A stretch of DNA of 64,000 nucleotides from Verrucomicrobiota bacterium (GTDB lineage Bacteria > Verrucomicrobiota > Verrucomicrobiia > Opitutales > Opitutaceae). The translations under genes were made by a program, and so were the position numbers. The notes beneath the pieces were generated by a model, which was not told the origin of the DNA, made no database searches, and saw only the letters and a program-made list of their open reading frames with translations. This document shows positions 42,679 through 51,426 of this stretch, in pieces (positions within the stretch are counted from its first letter, which is position 1; every line of letters starts with the position of its first letter). The stretch covers positions 87,666 to 151,665 of the forward strand of contig JAEZGX010000039.1 of the NCBI GenBank assembly GCA_023416735.1, in the 5' to 3' direction.

Positions 42679-42987
42679 CTAAGGAAGGGCGATCGTGCGT
42701 TCGGCGGGCTCGGGGTGCTGGCGGTAAAAGAGCGCGGTGTGGCCGACGGCGCCGACGCAGAGGCAGCGACCCTCGTCGGCGATTTGGTCGCAGAGGGCGG
42801 CGCGCTCGTGTCGGTCGAGACCGAGAAAGCGGAGTTTCACGAGTTCGTGGGAGCGGAGAAGTTTTTGGAGCTCGGTGAAGAACGCAGGGGAAAGGCCGCC
42901 TTTGCCGAGTTTTAGCGCCGGCTCGAGGGTTTGGCCGACGCCGCGAAGGTGGGATTTTTGGGCGCCGGTCAGCGCGAGCTCATACAT
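42679..42987 (-). CDS. yhbY: YhbY/CRS1 (CRM-domain) RNA-binding protein
   Basis: 102 residues from the ATG at 42987. Matches the CRM fold: LTGAQKSHLRGVGQTLEPAL then KLGKGGLSPAFFTELQKLL, HELVKLRFLG and the end LFYRQHPEP. YhbY binds pre-50S ribosomal subunits and is used as a single small CRM domain in bacteria. The usual GxxG loop is present as GKGG. Length is normal for the family. The upstream ORF extension to 43077 lacks conservation and is excluded. Confidence 0.9.
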   Translation of the reverse strand: MYELALTGAQKSHLRGVGQTLEPALKLGKGGLSPAFFTELQKLLRSHELVKLRFLGLDRHERAALCDQIADEGRCLCVGAVGHTALFYRQHPEPAERTIALP

Positions 42988-43119
42988 GGTGGGGACGGTT
43001 GTGCGACGAAAGTGGAAGGCAATGGCGGAAATCGTGGACGGCTTGGTGCGCGCCAATGAATGCAGCATATTTGGCAAGTGATGCGAAGGTGGGGTTGCGT
43101 GGTGTGCCTATAGTGGGGC

Positions 43120-43902
43120 ATGGCCAAGAACCCCACTACGGCAGTTATCGAGGAAATTCCTCGCACCATGCCGGCGCGCCGGATCGCCGGGGTGACGAGT
43201 GCGGCACGATACAACGCGAAGAAGCGTTCAAAGCTAACGCTCTGGTTCGCGATCGTGGTGTCCGTGACGTTTCACTCGGTGGTGTTATTCGGTTTCAATC
43301 GGAAGCCGCCGCCGAAGGTGAAGGTGGTGGAGGAGGAAGCGATTGCGGTGATCTTTCAGATGCCGGATCTGAAAGAGCTGGAGGAGGTGGAACCGGTGCC
43401 GACCGAAGGCGACGAGGCGCCGGTGGAGTCGGGACTTTCGGTGCCGATGCTCGCGGACGTGCCGTCGGTGGTGGATCTCTCGACGGCGTTTGTGCAGGAG
43501 ATCGATTATTCGAGTCTCGTGCCGCAGCAGGATCTCGCGATGGCGTCGTCGCTGACGATTCCGACGAACATCAATCGCGGCGGAAAAATCGGGGAAGGGA
43601 TGGGGAAGATCTTCGACTTGAAGGAGCTTGATCGAGCGCCGGAGCCGACGGTGGCGATTGCGCCGACCGTGCCGGTGTCGATGCGGGACGCGGGATTGCG
43701 GGTCACGGTCGCGGTGGGTTTCATCGTCGATACGCAGGGCCGCGTGGTGAATCCTTACATCGCGCAGTCGTCCGATCGGCGGCTGGATGAGGCGGCGCTG
43801 GTGGCGATGTCGAAGTGGAAGTTCCGGCCGGGGACGAAAGGCGGGCGGAGAGTGAACGTGCGAATGATGCAGCCCTTCGTCATCACCGTGGCCGAGAACT
43901 AG
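43120..43902 (+). CDS. TonB-family energy-transducing protein
   Basis: 260 residues. One N-terminal membrane helix (KLTLWFAIVVSVTFHSVVLFG, in part, residues ~38-58), a Pro/Glu-rich periplasmic stretch (KPPPKVKVVEEEA, EELEEVEPVPTEG), and a C-terminal TonB domain (VTVAVGFIVDTQGRVVNPYI then LDEAALVAMSKWKFRPGTKGGRRVNVRMMQPF). TonB links the proton motive force, through ExbBD, to outer-membrane receptors. No exbB or exbD is next to it. Function in the uptake by the receptor at 11458 is possible but not shown by position. Confidence 0.85.
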   Translation: MAKNPTTAVIEEIPRTMPARRIAGVTSAARYNAKKRSKLTLWFAIVVSVTFHSVVLFGFNRKPPPKVKVVEEEAIAVIFQMPDLKELEEVEPVPTEGDEAPVESGLSVPMLADVPSVVDLSTAFVQEIDYSSLVPQQDLAMASSLTIPTNINRGGKIGEGMGKIFDLKELDRAPEPTVAIAPTVPVSMRDAGLRVTVAVGFIVDTQGRVVNPYIAQSSDRRLDEAALVAMSKWKFRPGTKGGRRVNVRMMQPFVITVAEN

Positions 43903-43934
43903 GAGATCGGAGTCGGTGCAGGCAGTTGAACGAA

Positions 43935-43998
43935 GTAATACATTAAATGACGAACCGAGCACGCGAGGTGATCGCGAGGGTGTCATTTAATGTATTAC
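43935..43998. repeat. 64-bp element with a 17-bp perfect terminal inverted repeat
   Basis: Left arm GTAATACATTAAATGAC (43935-43951) and right arm GTCATTTAATGTATTAC (43982-43998) are exact reverse complements. The 30-nt interior contains CGCGAGGTGATCGCG, a second small inverted repeat. The arm resembles half of the GTAAT...GTATTAC elements at 23804, 23850 and 63158. It lies between co-directional TonB and PTPS genes. Confidence 0.85.
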
Positions 43999-44108
43999 AA
44001 GGGAACGGGGATGGGTTGGTGGGAGGGGAAGGAGAAGAAGTTGCATCGGGAGGGTGGCGGTGGGGGTGGTTGACCGCGGCGCGATAAAGGTTACCGCTGA
44101 TCCTTCCT

Positions 44109-44582
44109 ATGCCAGCGAAGTCACGGAGATCGAAAGCGACGGGGGTGCCGCGGGTGCTGAAAGGCACCGTGTTCATCACGCGGCAGGTGCATTTCAACGC
44201 GGCGCATCGGTTGCATAATCCCTCGAAGAGCCAGGAGTGGAACGAGCGGCAGTATGGGCTTTGCACGAATCCGCACTGGCACGGGCACAACTACGTGCTG
44301 GAGGTGACGGTGAAAGGGCAGCCGAATCCGGAGACTGGATACATCGTGGATCTGGCGGAGTTGAAGCGGATCTTGCACCGGGCGGTGGTCGACAAGTGCG
44401 ATCACCGGAATCTGAACGATGACGTGGATTTTTTACGCGGCGTGATTCCGTCGACGGAGAATCTGGTGATCGCGTTTTGGAATGAGATCGAGCCGTTGTT
44501 GCCGGCGGGGAAGCTGCATTGCGTGCGGTTGTTTGAGACGCCGCGGAATTATGCGGAGTATTTCGGGCCGGAGGTTGTTTAA
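44109..44582 (+). CDS. 6-pyruvoyltetrahydropterin synthase, CX5HGH type (PTPS-II-like)
   Basis: 157 residues. PTPS-family enzymes use zinc and a catalytic Cys. The zinc histidines are in VHFNAAHRL and HGH; the catalytic Cys lies in YGLCTNPHWHGHNY, i.e. C-x5-HGH. QueD (queuosine path) has C-x3-HGH and PTPS-III has E-x4-HGH; C-x5-HGH is the pattern of tetrahydrobiopterin PTPS. The rest (YIVDLAELKRIL, DHRNLNDD, TENLVIAFW) is typical. Directly followed by folE2 and an SDR on the same strand, as expected for a GTP to tetrahydrobiopterin route. A queuosine role is not excluded. Confidence 0.88.
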   Translation: MPAKSRRSKATGVPRVLKGTVFITRQVHFNAAHRLHNPSKSQEWNERQYGLCTNPHWHGHNYVLEVTVKGQPNPETGYIVDLAELKRILHRAVVDKCDHRNLNDDVDFLRGVIPSTENLVIAFWNEIEPLLPAGKLHCVRLFETPRNYAEYFGPEVV

Positions 44583-44670
44583 CCGCGAATGGACACGAAT
44601 AGACACGAATCAGGCGTGGGGATGATCATTCGACCCGTTGGTTCGGGTGCATGCGTGTCCATTTGTGGTT
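44583..44670. repeat. ACCGCGAATGGACACGAAT-type repeat with inverted partner
   Basis: CCGCGAATGGACACGAAT then AGACACGAATCAGG at the left, and GCGTGTCCATTTGTGGTTCGC at the right, which is an imperfect reverse complement. The core ATGGACACG is shared. It fills the gap between PTPS and folE2. Confidence 0.6.
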
Positions 44671-44775
44671 CGCTGGATTTGAGCGAATTTCTTTCTGCGT
44701 CGGCGGGCGGTTATCGTCACCCGCGGCCGGCGTGAAACCAGCGCTCCTGATTGGGGGCGCACATCAAAAACGAAC

Positions 44776-45756
44776 ATGAGCAAAAAGAAGCAGATGTATT
44801 TGCACCGCTCAGCGAGCGGGGCGGAGCCGCGGGTCAAGCGCGGGTATGATGCGAAGTTTCGCGTCACGGACGACTATCGCGAGTCGTTGCCGGACATGAT
44901 GGAGGCCGCGCACGATGCGATCCAGGGAGCGCATGTGCCGATCCAGCAGGTGGGCGTGCATAATTTCAAATTGCCGCTGAAGTTTCGGACGAAAGGCGGC
45001 GAGATTCTCACGCTCGAGGCGAGCATCACGGGCACGGTGTCGCTCGAGGCGGATTTGAAGGGGATCAACATGAGCCGGATCGTGCGCTCGTTTTACGAGC
45101 ACAAGGACGAGGTGTTCACGGGCGAGTGGATGGGGAAGATTCTTTGCGCCTATTTGAAGGACGTGAAGAGCAAGGATGCGCGGCTGAAGGTGAGCTTCTC
45201 GTATCCGATGCTGCACCGGAGCCTGCGCAGCGGGCTCGAGGGGTATCAGTTTTACGAAGTGGCGTTCGAAGGCGTGTTGACGCGGAGCGGCGAGTATCGG
45301 CGGTTCATTCACTTCGACTTCGTGTATTCGTCGGCGTGCCCCTGCTCGGCGGAGTTGTCGGAGCATGCGCGGGACACTCGGGGCGTTTACACGGTGCCGC
45401 ACTCGCAACGAAGCAAGGCGCGCGTGGTGATCGAGGAGGAGCCGGGGAAGAAGATCTGGATCGAAGACGTGCAGGCCCTGTGCCTGAAGGCGCTGCAGAC
45501 GGAGACGCAGGTGATGGTGAAGCGCGAGGACGAGCAGGCGTTTGCGGAGTTGAACGGCGCGCACCTGAAGTTTGTCGAGGATGCGGCGCGGCTGCTGTAT
45601 CAAGTATTCGATACGGAGAAGCGGATTAGGGATTTCCGGATCGCGTGCTCGCATCTCGAATCGCTGCATTCGCATGACGCGGTCAGCGTGATTTGCAAAG
45701 GCGTGAAGGGCGGTTTTTCCGCGGACTTCATGGATTTCGGGTCACTGGTCTGCTGA
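44776..45756 (+). CDS. folE2: GTP cyclohydrolase FolE2
   Basis: 326 residues. FolE2 makes 7,8-dihydroneopterin triphosphate from GTP, the entry to folate, queuosine and biopterin; it is the metal-flexible alternative to zinc-dependent FolE. Conserved elements: VGVHNFKLPLKF, GTVSLEADLKGINMSRIVR, the catalytic SACPCSAELSEH (the Cys pair) and VPHSQRSKARV. Length is slightly above the usual 260-300 because of a longer N-terminus (MSKKKQMYLHRSASG). It is placed between PTPS and an SDR gene. A class of CACGAA repeats lies just upstream rather than any riboswitch I recognise. Confidence 0.95.
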   Translation: MSKKKQMYLHRSASGAEPRVKRGYDAKFRVTDDYRESLPDMMEAAHDAIQGAHVPIQQVGVHNFKLPLKFRTKGGEILTLEASITGTVSLEADLKGINMSRIVRSFYEHKDEVFTGEWMGKILCAYLKDVKSKDARLKVSFSYPMLHRSLRSGLEGYQFYEVAFEGVLTRSGEYRRFIHFDFVYSSACPCSAELSEHARDTRGVYTVPHSQRSKARVVIEEEPGKKIWIEDVQALCLKALQTETQVMVKREDEQAFAELNGAHLKFVEDAARLLYQVFDTEKRIRDFRIACSHLESLHSHDAVSVICKGVKGGFSADFMDFGSLVC

Positions 45757-45764
45757 GACAATTG

Positions 45765-45815
45765 CGTGCTCGTGATCGTGAACTTGCCCGTGCTCGAGCG
45801 ATCACGAGGAAGAGC
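45765..45815. repeat. GTGCTCGTGATCGTGAAC-type repeat with inverted partner
   Basis: GCGTGCTCGTGATCGTGAAC then CTTGCCCGTGCTCGAGCGAT and CACGAGGAAGAGCACC, directly before the SDR start. The GTGCTCGTGATC unit is the reverse complement of the AGCACGA style seen at 18107 and 35535. Confidence 0.6.
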
Positions 45816-45818
45816 ACC

Positions 45819-46535
45819 ATGAAAACGAAACCGGTGATTCTGATTACGGGGGCGTCGCAGGGGATTGGCGCGGAGATTGCGCGGGTGTTTGCGCGGGAGG
45901 TGAAAGGTATGCGGCTGGGGCTGGTGGCGCGGAACGAGAAGAAGCTCGCGGCGGTGGCGAAAGGATGTGCGAAGCTCGGGGCGAAGGTGGAGGTGTTCGG
46001 GTGCGATGTGACGGACGAACACGCGGTCGCGGAGTTGGTGATCGAAGTGAAGAAGCGGCTGGGGGAGGTCGATGTGCTGGTGAACAACGCGGGCGCGTTC
46101 AAGCCGGAGCCGTTTTTGCGGAGCTCAGTGGAAACGTTCGACGAGATGATCCGGGTGAACCTGCGTAGTGCTTTTCTGGTGACGCGAGCGTTCGTGCCCG
46201 GAATGGTGCAGCGCGGGCGTGGGGATGTGTTCTTCATGAGCTCGATCGCGGGGCTGGACGCTTATCCGGCGAGCGCGGCATATTGCGCGGCGAAATTCGG
46301 CGTGACGGGGCTGGCGAAGGTGCTGCGCGAGGAAACGAAAGGCACGGGCGTGCGCGTGTGCTGTATCCATCCTGGCGCGACATGGACGCCGTCGTGGAGC
46401 GAGAGCGGTGTGAAGGAAGAGCGGATCATGCCGGCGGCGGATGTGGCGCGGGCTTTTTTCGACGTTTATCGGATGACGCGCCGCACGGTGGTGGAGGAGG
46501 TCGTGTTGCGGCCCAACGCCGGAGATATCGAGTAG
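45819..46535 (+). CDS. Short-chain dehydrogenase/reductase, candidate sepiapterin-reductase-like enzyme
   Basis: 238 residues from the ATG at 45819 (RBS-like GAGGAAGAG). Nucleotide-binding TGASQGIGAE, NNAGAF, catalytic Ser in FFMSSIAG and YCAAK (Tyr/Lys). The family alone does not set the substrate: it could be a general ketoreductase. The reason to consider sepiapterin-reductase function is position, 62 bp after folE2 and following PTPS, the three steps from GTP to tetrahydrobiopterin. Homology to characterised sepiapterin reductases cannot be judged here. Confidence 0.9.
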   Translation: MKTKPVILITGASQGIGAEIARVFAREVKGMRLGLVARNEKKLAAVAKGCAKLGAKVEVFGCDVTDEHAVAELVIEVKKRLGEVDVLVNNAGAFKPEPFLRSSVETFDEMIRVNLRSAFLVTRAFVPGMVQRGRGDVFFMSSIAGLDAYPASAAYCAAKFGVTGLAKVLREETKGTGVRVCCIHPGATWTPSWSESGVKEERIMPAADVARAFFDVYRMTRRTVVEEVVLRPNAGDIE

Positions 46536-46793
46536 GTCGCTGAGACTGAGGATTTTTCATGACACGCGGCCGGGGAAAATTCCCGGAACCCGGCGAGAAA
46601 ACGTCATGTCGCCGGAACGCATGCTGCGACCTGTCGTCGTCCCCGCGCTTTGCACGAGCGAGAATTCGTGCGTCGTGCGGAATGCGGTGCGGGGCGTGGT
46701 GTTCACAGAAACGCAATTACACAGTCTGCTGTTGGCGTGCGGCTTAGGATTTCGACGCGGTCGTTGGCACAGTGGCGGCTAAAACCAAGTATC

Positions 46794-47174
46794 ATGAATT
46801 TGAATCACGCCTTTGGATTTCTTTTTGTTGGGACGGTCTTCGGTTTGCTCCCGCGATTTGCGCCGAGCCTGTGTGTGCCGACGGGAGTGGATGGCACGAG
46901 TGCGCGGGAGATCTGGCTGCAGTTGATGAGTGCGCTGCTGATCGGTGTGGCGCTGGTGTATTGCTTGCAGCGGGCGATGAGCGCGCTGGGTTCGATGCTC
47001 GAATACGATCCGGAACGTCGCGCGATGGCGGTTCAACGTCCAGTGCTGCCGGCGGTCGCGGATGGCACGGAGACCCTTGCGGAGCCGCGTTTGGCGCGGG
47101 TTCGCGGTGCGCAATTGGTGCCGGTGTCGGCGGCGTTTCGTCGTGGATTGATTGAGCAGCGGCGGGCGGCGTGA
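46794..47174 (+). CDS. Small membrane protein of unknown function
   Basis: 126 residues from ATG 46794 (MNLNHAFGFLFVGTVFGLLP). Two hydrophobic segments: residues ~5-25 and ~45-62 (LMSALLIGVALVYCLQRAM). The C-terminal half is cytoplasmic or periplasmic and basic (VRGAQLVPVSAAFRRGLIEQ). I do not recognise a family. The upstream 258-bp gap contains a few short inverted repeats (for example GCACGA...TCGTGC near 46655) but no clear promoter or RNA structure. Confidence 0.6.
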   Translation: MNLNHAFGFLFVGTVFGLLPRFAPSLCVPTGVDGTSAREIWLQLMSALLIGVALVYCLQRAMSALGSMLEYDPERRAMAVQRPVLPAVADGTETLAEPRLARVRGAQLVPVSAAFRRGLIEQRRAA

Positions 47175-47180
47175 GGGGCG

Positions 47181-47235
47181 GTTTTGAATTCTGAGTTTTG
47201 AGTTTTGGGTTTGGGGTTGGGGTTGGGGGCGCGAG
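47181..47235. repeat. GAGTTTTGGGTTTGGGG-type intergenic repeat
   Basis: TTTTGAATTCTGAGTTTTGA then GTTTTGGGTTTGGGGTTGG and GGTTGGGG, in the gap before creB. Same style as 54665 (intergenic), 32393 and 63620 (in genes). Confidence 0.65.
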
Positions 47236-47303
47236 AGGCCCGCGCCTTGCGCTCAGAGGATGAGGTTGAAAGCGCGGGGCGGGAGGGGCATGGGTGAGGG
47301 CGC

Positions 47304-48002
47304 ATGCTGTCGCTGCGCCAGACGATCCTTGTGGTGGAGGATGAAGCCGCCATCGCTGACACGATTGTTTACGCGCTGAAAACGGAAGGGTTTGCGCCGG
47401 TGTGGAAACGCACAGCGAGCGAGGCGATCGAGGTGTTGGGAAGAGAGGAGATCGCGTTGGCGATCCTGGATGTGGGTTTGCCGGATGCGAGCGGGCTGGA
47501 TGTGTGTCGGGAAATCCGGCGGCGGGGCGAAATGCCGGTGATTTTTCTGACGGCGCGCAGTGCGGAGGTGGACCGCATCGTGGGACTCGAGTTGGGCGCG
47601 GACGATTATGTGACGAAGCCGTTTAGTCCGCGGGAGCTGACGGCGCGGGTGCGGGCGATCTTGCGGCGGACAAATGGGAATGGCGGCGGGACGAAAGGCG
47701 GAGGAAGTAAGAGCGAGTGGGAGCATGACGAGGCGCGCTGTCGGATTTTGTTTCGCGGCGTGGCGCTCGAGCTGACGCGGAACGAGTATCGATTGCTGGC
47801 GACGCTGGTGAAGGCGCCGGGGCGCGTCTTCAGTCGCGAGCAGTTGATGAACGCGGCGTGGGACGATCCGGGTGCAGCGCTGGACCGGACGGTGGATGCG
47901 CACGTGAAATTGTTGCGCGCGAAATTGAGGACGGTGGGCGCGGAGGAGGATGCGATCGTGACGCATCGAGGATTGGGGTATTCGCTGCGGGAGGACGCGT
48001 GA
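47304..48002 (+). CDS. creB: Response regulator CreB-like (OmpR family)
   Basis: 232 residues: receiver with VEDEAAIADTI, LAILDVGLPDASG (phospho-acceptor Asp ~58), and FLTAR, VTKPFSP; then a winged-helix DNA-binding domain (LELTRNEYRLLATLVKAPG, FSREQLMNAAW, VDAHVKLLRAKLR). The CreB assignment rests on the neighbours creC and creD and on the cre-tag-like site before creD. Its stop overlaps the creC GTG by four bases (GTGA). A Gly/Ser-rich linker (NGNGGGTKGGGSKS) joins the two domains. Confidence 0.92.
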   Translation: MLSLRQTILVVEDEAAIADTIVYALKTEGFAPVWKRTASEAIEVLGREEIALAILDVGLPDASGLDVCREIRRRGEMPVIFLTARSAEVDRIVGLELGADDYVTKPFSPRELTARVRAILRRTNGNGGGTKGGGSKSEWEHDEARCRILFRGVALELTRNEYRLLATLVKAPGRVFSREQLMNAAWDDPGAALDRTVDAHVKLLRAKLRTVGAEEDAIVTHRGLGYSLREDA

Positions 48003-49432
48003 GCCTTCGGCTGCGGCTACTCTTGATGATGCTCGCGGTGTATTGCGCGGGCGGATTTTTTCTGACGCGACGCGCGCTGGACGAGGTTCGGCCGCGCTAC
48101 TTGGAATCGATGGAGGAGACGCTGGTCGACACGTCGGTGCTGCTCGCGTCGGTCTTGGAAACGCAGTTGGTCGATGGGCGATTGGACGCGGGTGGACTGC
48201 AGCGGGCGTTTGGTGCGGCGCAGCAGCGGGAATTCGAGGCAAAGATTTTTTCGTTAAGAAAAACGAATGTGGACCTGCGGGTTTACGTGACCGATGCGGC
48301 GGGGCGGCTGGTGTTCGATTCAGAAGGCGGGGAAATCGGCAGCGATTTTTCGCGGTGGAATGACGTGTCGCGCACGCTGCGCGGCGAGTATGGCGCGCGG
48401 TCGACGCGCGCGATCCAAGGTGATGACGACACGCAAAGCCTCTATGTGGCGGCGCCGATTCGTCAGGGAGGGCGGATCGTCGGAGTGTTGTCGGTGGGAA
48501 AACCCACGCGCGGGGTAAATCATCTTGTATCCGTCGCACAAGCACGCGTGCTGCGGGTGGCGGTGATCGGCGGACTGATGGTGTTGTTGCTGTTGTTGCT
48601 GGTGACCTCGTGGGTGATTGCGCCGCTGGAGCGGCTTACGGCTTATGCGCGGGCGGTTCGAGATGGCCGGGCGGCGGCGCTGCCGACGCTGCCGGGGCGG
48701 ACGTTGAGTGAACTCGGGCGCGCTTTTGAAGAGATGCGTGATGCGCTGGAAGGGCGGCAGCATGTGGAGCGTTACACGCAGGCGCTCGCGCATGAAGTGA
48801 AGACGCCACTGGCGGCGATTCGCGGGGCGGCGGAGTTGATGGATGAAGAAATGCCGGTGGAGGCGCGGCGGAAGTTTTTAGGGAATATTCGGAACGAGGC
48901 GGCGAGGATTCAGGCGATCATTGAACGACTGCTGGAGTTGTCGTCGTTGGAGGCGAGGAAGACCTTGCGGAAAACCGAGGAGTTCTCGGCGCAGCAGATC
49001 GTGAACGAGGCGGTGGCGGTGATTCGACCGGCGGCGGAGATGCGCCGGGTGAGTATCGTGGTTGAAAGCGGCGCGGGCGTCCGATTGCGCGGCGAGCGGG
49101 TGTTGTTGCGCGAGGCGCTGGTGAACTTGCTGCAGAACGCGGTGGAGTTTTCGCCCGCGGGGGGCGAGGTGCGGGTCAGGAACGTGAATGCGGCGGGGCG
49201 GGTGGAGTTCGTCGTGGAGGACAGCGGGACGGGCGTGCCGGAGTATGCGTTGGGGCAGGTGTTCGAACGGTTTTATTCGCTGCCGCGGCCGGGCTCGGGG
49301 CGGAAGAGCACGGGGCTCGGGCTGACGCTGGTGCGGGAGATCGCGCATCTGCACGGCGGAGGAGCGACGCTGGAGAATCGCGCGGAAGGCGGGGCGCGGG
49401 CGATGCTTTGGGTGCCGGTGGAGGCGGAGTGA
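47999..49432 (+). CDS. creC: Sensor histidine kinase CreC
   Basis: 477 residues from GTG 47999, overlapping creB. Membrane helix 1 (residues ~5-24, LLLMMLAVYCAGGFFL), a periplasmic sensor of ~165 residues (VLETQLVDGRL...SLYVAAPIRQGGRIVGVLSVG), helix 2 (VIGGLMVLLLLLLVTSWVI), HAMP (~residues 205-255), HisKA with ALAHEVKTPLAAIRGAAELM (His acceptor) and HATPase (NLLQNAVEFSP, DSGTGVP, GLGLTLVREI). E. coli CreC has the same layout and length. It activates CreB. Confidence 0.93.
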   Translation: MSLRLRLLLMMLAVYCAGGFFLTRRALDEVRPRYLESMEETLVDTSVLLASVLETQLVDGRLDAGGLQRAFGAAQQREFEAKIFSLRKTNVDLRVYVTDAAGRLVFDSEGGEIGSDFSRWNDVSRTLRGEYGARSTRAIQGDDDTQSLYVAAPIRQGGRIVGVLSVGKPTRGVNHLVSVAQARVLRVAVIGGLMVLLLLLLVTSWVIAPLERLTAYARAVRDGRAAALPTLPGRTLSELGRAFEEMRDALEGRQHVERYTQALAHEVKTPLAAIRGAAELMDEEMPVEARRKFLGNIRNEAARIQAIIERLLELSSLEARKTLRKTEEFSAQQIVNEAVAVIRPAAEMRRVSIVVESGAGVRLRGERVLLREALVNLLQNAVEFSPAGGEVRVRNVNAAGRVEFVVEDSGTGVPEYALGQVFERFYSLPRPGSGRKSTGLGLTLVREIAHLHGGGATLENRAEGGARAMLWVPVEAE

Positions 49433-49480
49433 TGCGGGACGGGAAATCGCTCGCGCGCTTCGCGGCGATTTCATTCGGGC

Positions 49481-49496
49481 TTCACAATGACTTCAT
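49481..49496 (+). promoter_or_regulatory. cre-tag-like CreB binding site
   Basis: TTCAC-AATGAC-TTCAT, 23 bp before the creD ATG. The E. coli CreB target is TTCAC-N6-TTCAC; here 9 of 10 defined positions match. Its place, directly upstream of creD in a creBCD locus, is the known arrangement. Confidence 0.7.
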
Positions 49497-49518
49497 GAAG
49501 CGCGGGTAGCCTGGAGGA

Positions 49519-50229
49519 ATGAACTCCATTCCTTCTCCGGCCTCGGTTGGTCCCGCGGTGCGGTCGTCTGCTGCGCGTCAGCACAAGACGACGTTCAAGT
49601 TTCTCTTCATGGCCGCGCTGATCCTGCTGCTGCATCTGCCGCTGCTCTTCATCAACAAGCTTCGGCAGGAGCGGATGATCTATCGGGGCGTCGAGGCACC
49701 GGCGGTTGCGGCGAGCGAGGATGCGCGTGAACGCGACCCAGAGAAGGCGGAGGCTGCGGCTGCAGGAACAGCGGCGGAGGGATACCGGATGGTGGAGCGG
49801 GCGTTGAAGCACAGCGTGCTCGTGCTGGCGCTGGTGTTCGCGGCGTTTTTCCTCTTCGAGACGTTAGCGGGATTGAGACTGCACGCGGTGCACTATGCGT
49901 TGGTCGGAGCGGCGCTGTGTTTGTTCTATCTGGCGCTATTGGCCCTCGGTGAAGTGCTGGAGCCGGGGTGGGCGTATGCGGGAGCGGCGGTGGCATCCTC
50001 GCTGTTGATCGTGTGCTACAGCGCGTCGATTTTGCAGAGCTGGATGCGAGCGAGTTCGATCGCGGCGTTGCTGGCGGCGGAGCACAGCGTGCTCTTCGTC
50101 GTGCTACGGATGGAAAATTATGCGCTGCTTGCGGGAACGGCGGCGCTCTTTGTGGCGCTGGGAGCGCTGATGTTTTTCACGCGGAAGGTGGATTGGTTTG
50201 CGGAGGAGAGGAAGGGTGCGGCGGCGTGA
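49519..50229 (+). CDS. creD: CreD-like inner-membrane protein, short form without the large periplasmic domain
   Basis: 236 residues against about 450 in E. coli. The N-terminal helix (FLFMAALILLLHLPLLFI) ends with the conserved LRQERMIYRGVE-type start, but the ~250-residue periplasmic domain is replaced by ~40 Ala/Glu-rich residues. Then come the conserved four C-terminal helices: LALVFAAFFLFETLAGLRLH, YALVGAALCLFYLALLALGE, WAYAGAAVASSLLIVCYS and the closing FTRKVDW. CreD is a CreB-regulated envelope protein linked to beta-lactam and colicin responses. Ends convergently with ruvB. Confidence 0.85.
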   Translation: MNSIPSPASVGPAVRSSAARQHKTTFKFLFMAALILLLHLPLLFINKLRQERMIYRGVEAPAVAASEDARERDPEKAEAAAAGTAAEGYRMVERALKHSVLVLALVFAAFFLFETLAGLRLHAVHYALVGAALCLFYLALLALGEVLEPGWAYAGAAVASSLLIVCYSASILQSWMRASSIAALLAAEHSVLFVVLRMENYALLAGTAALFVALGALMFFTRKVDWFAEERKGAAA

Positions 50230-50240
50230 AGAGAAGGCGC

Positions 50241-50293
50241 GCGGCGGACCGCCTTCGCCGAGGCTACGGCGGGTGAGTCCAGCGTTGCTGGGC

Positions 50294-50295
<2 letters not shown>
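50241..50295. terminator. Bidirectional hairpin element between creD and ruvB
   Basis: Two adjacent hairpins: a CGCCTTCGCCGAGGCTACGGCG stem (shown as CGCCTTCGCCGAG and GCTACGGCG) and GAGTCCAGC-GTT-GCTGGGCTC (50275-50295; 9 pairs with one G-U). Convergent gene ends fit termination, though no T-run follows. Confidence 0.55.
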
Positions 50296-51376
<1,081 letters not shown>

Positions 51377-51426
51377 GGTCTTGTGGGCGTCGACGTGGAT
51401 TCTTTGCTTCGCTCAGAATGACAATC

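Noticed and set aside
46536..46793. Possible small RNA or gene in the 258-bp gap
   Set aside because: Only short inverted repeats; no convincing ORF, promoter-terminator pair or known RNA fold.
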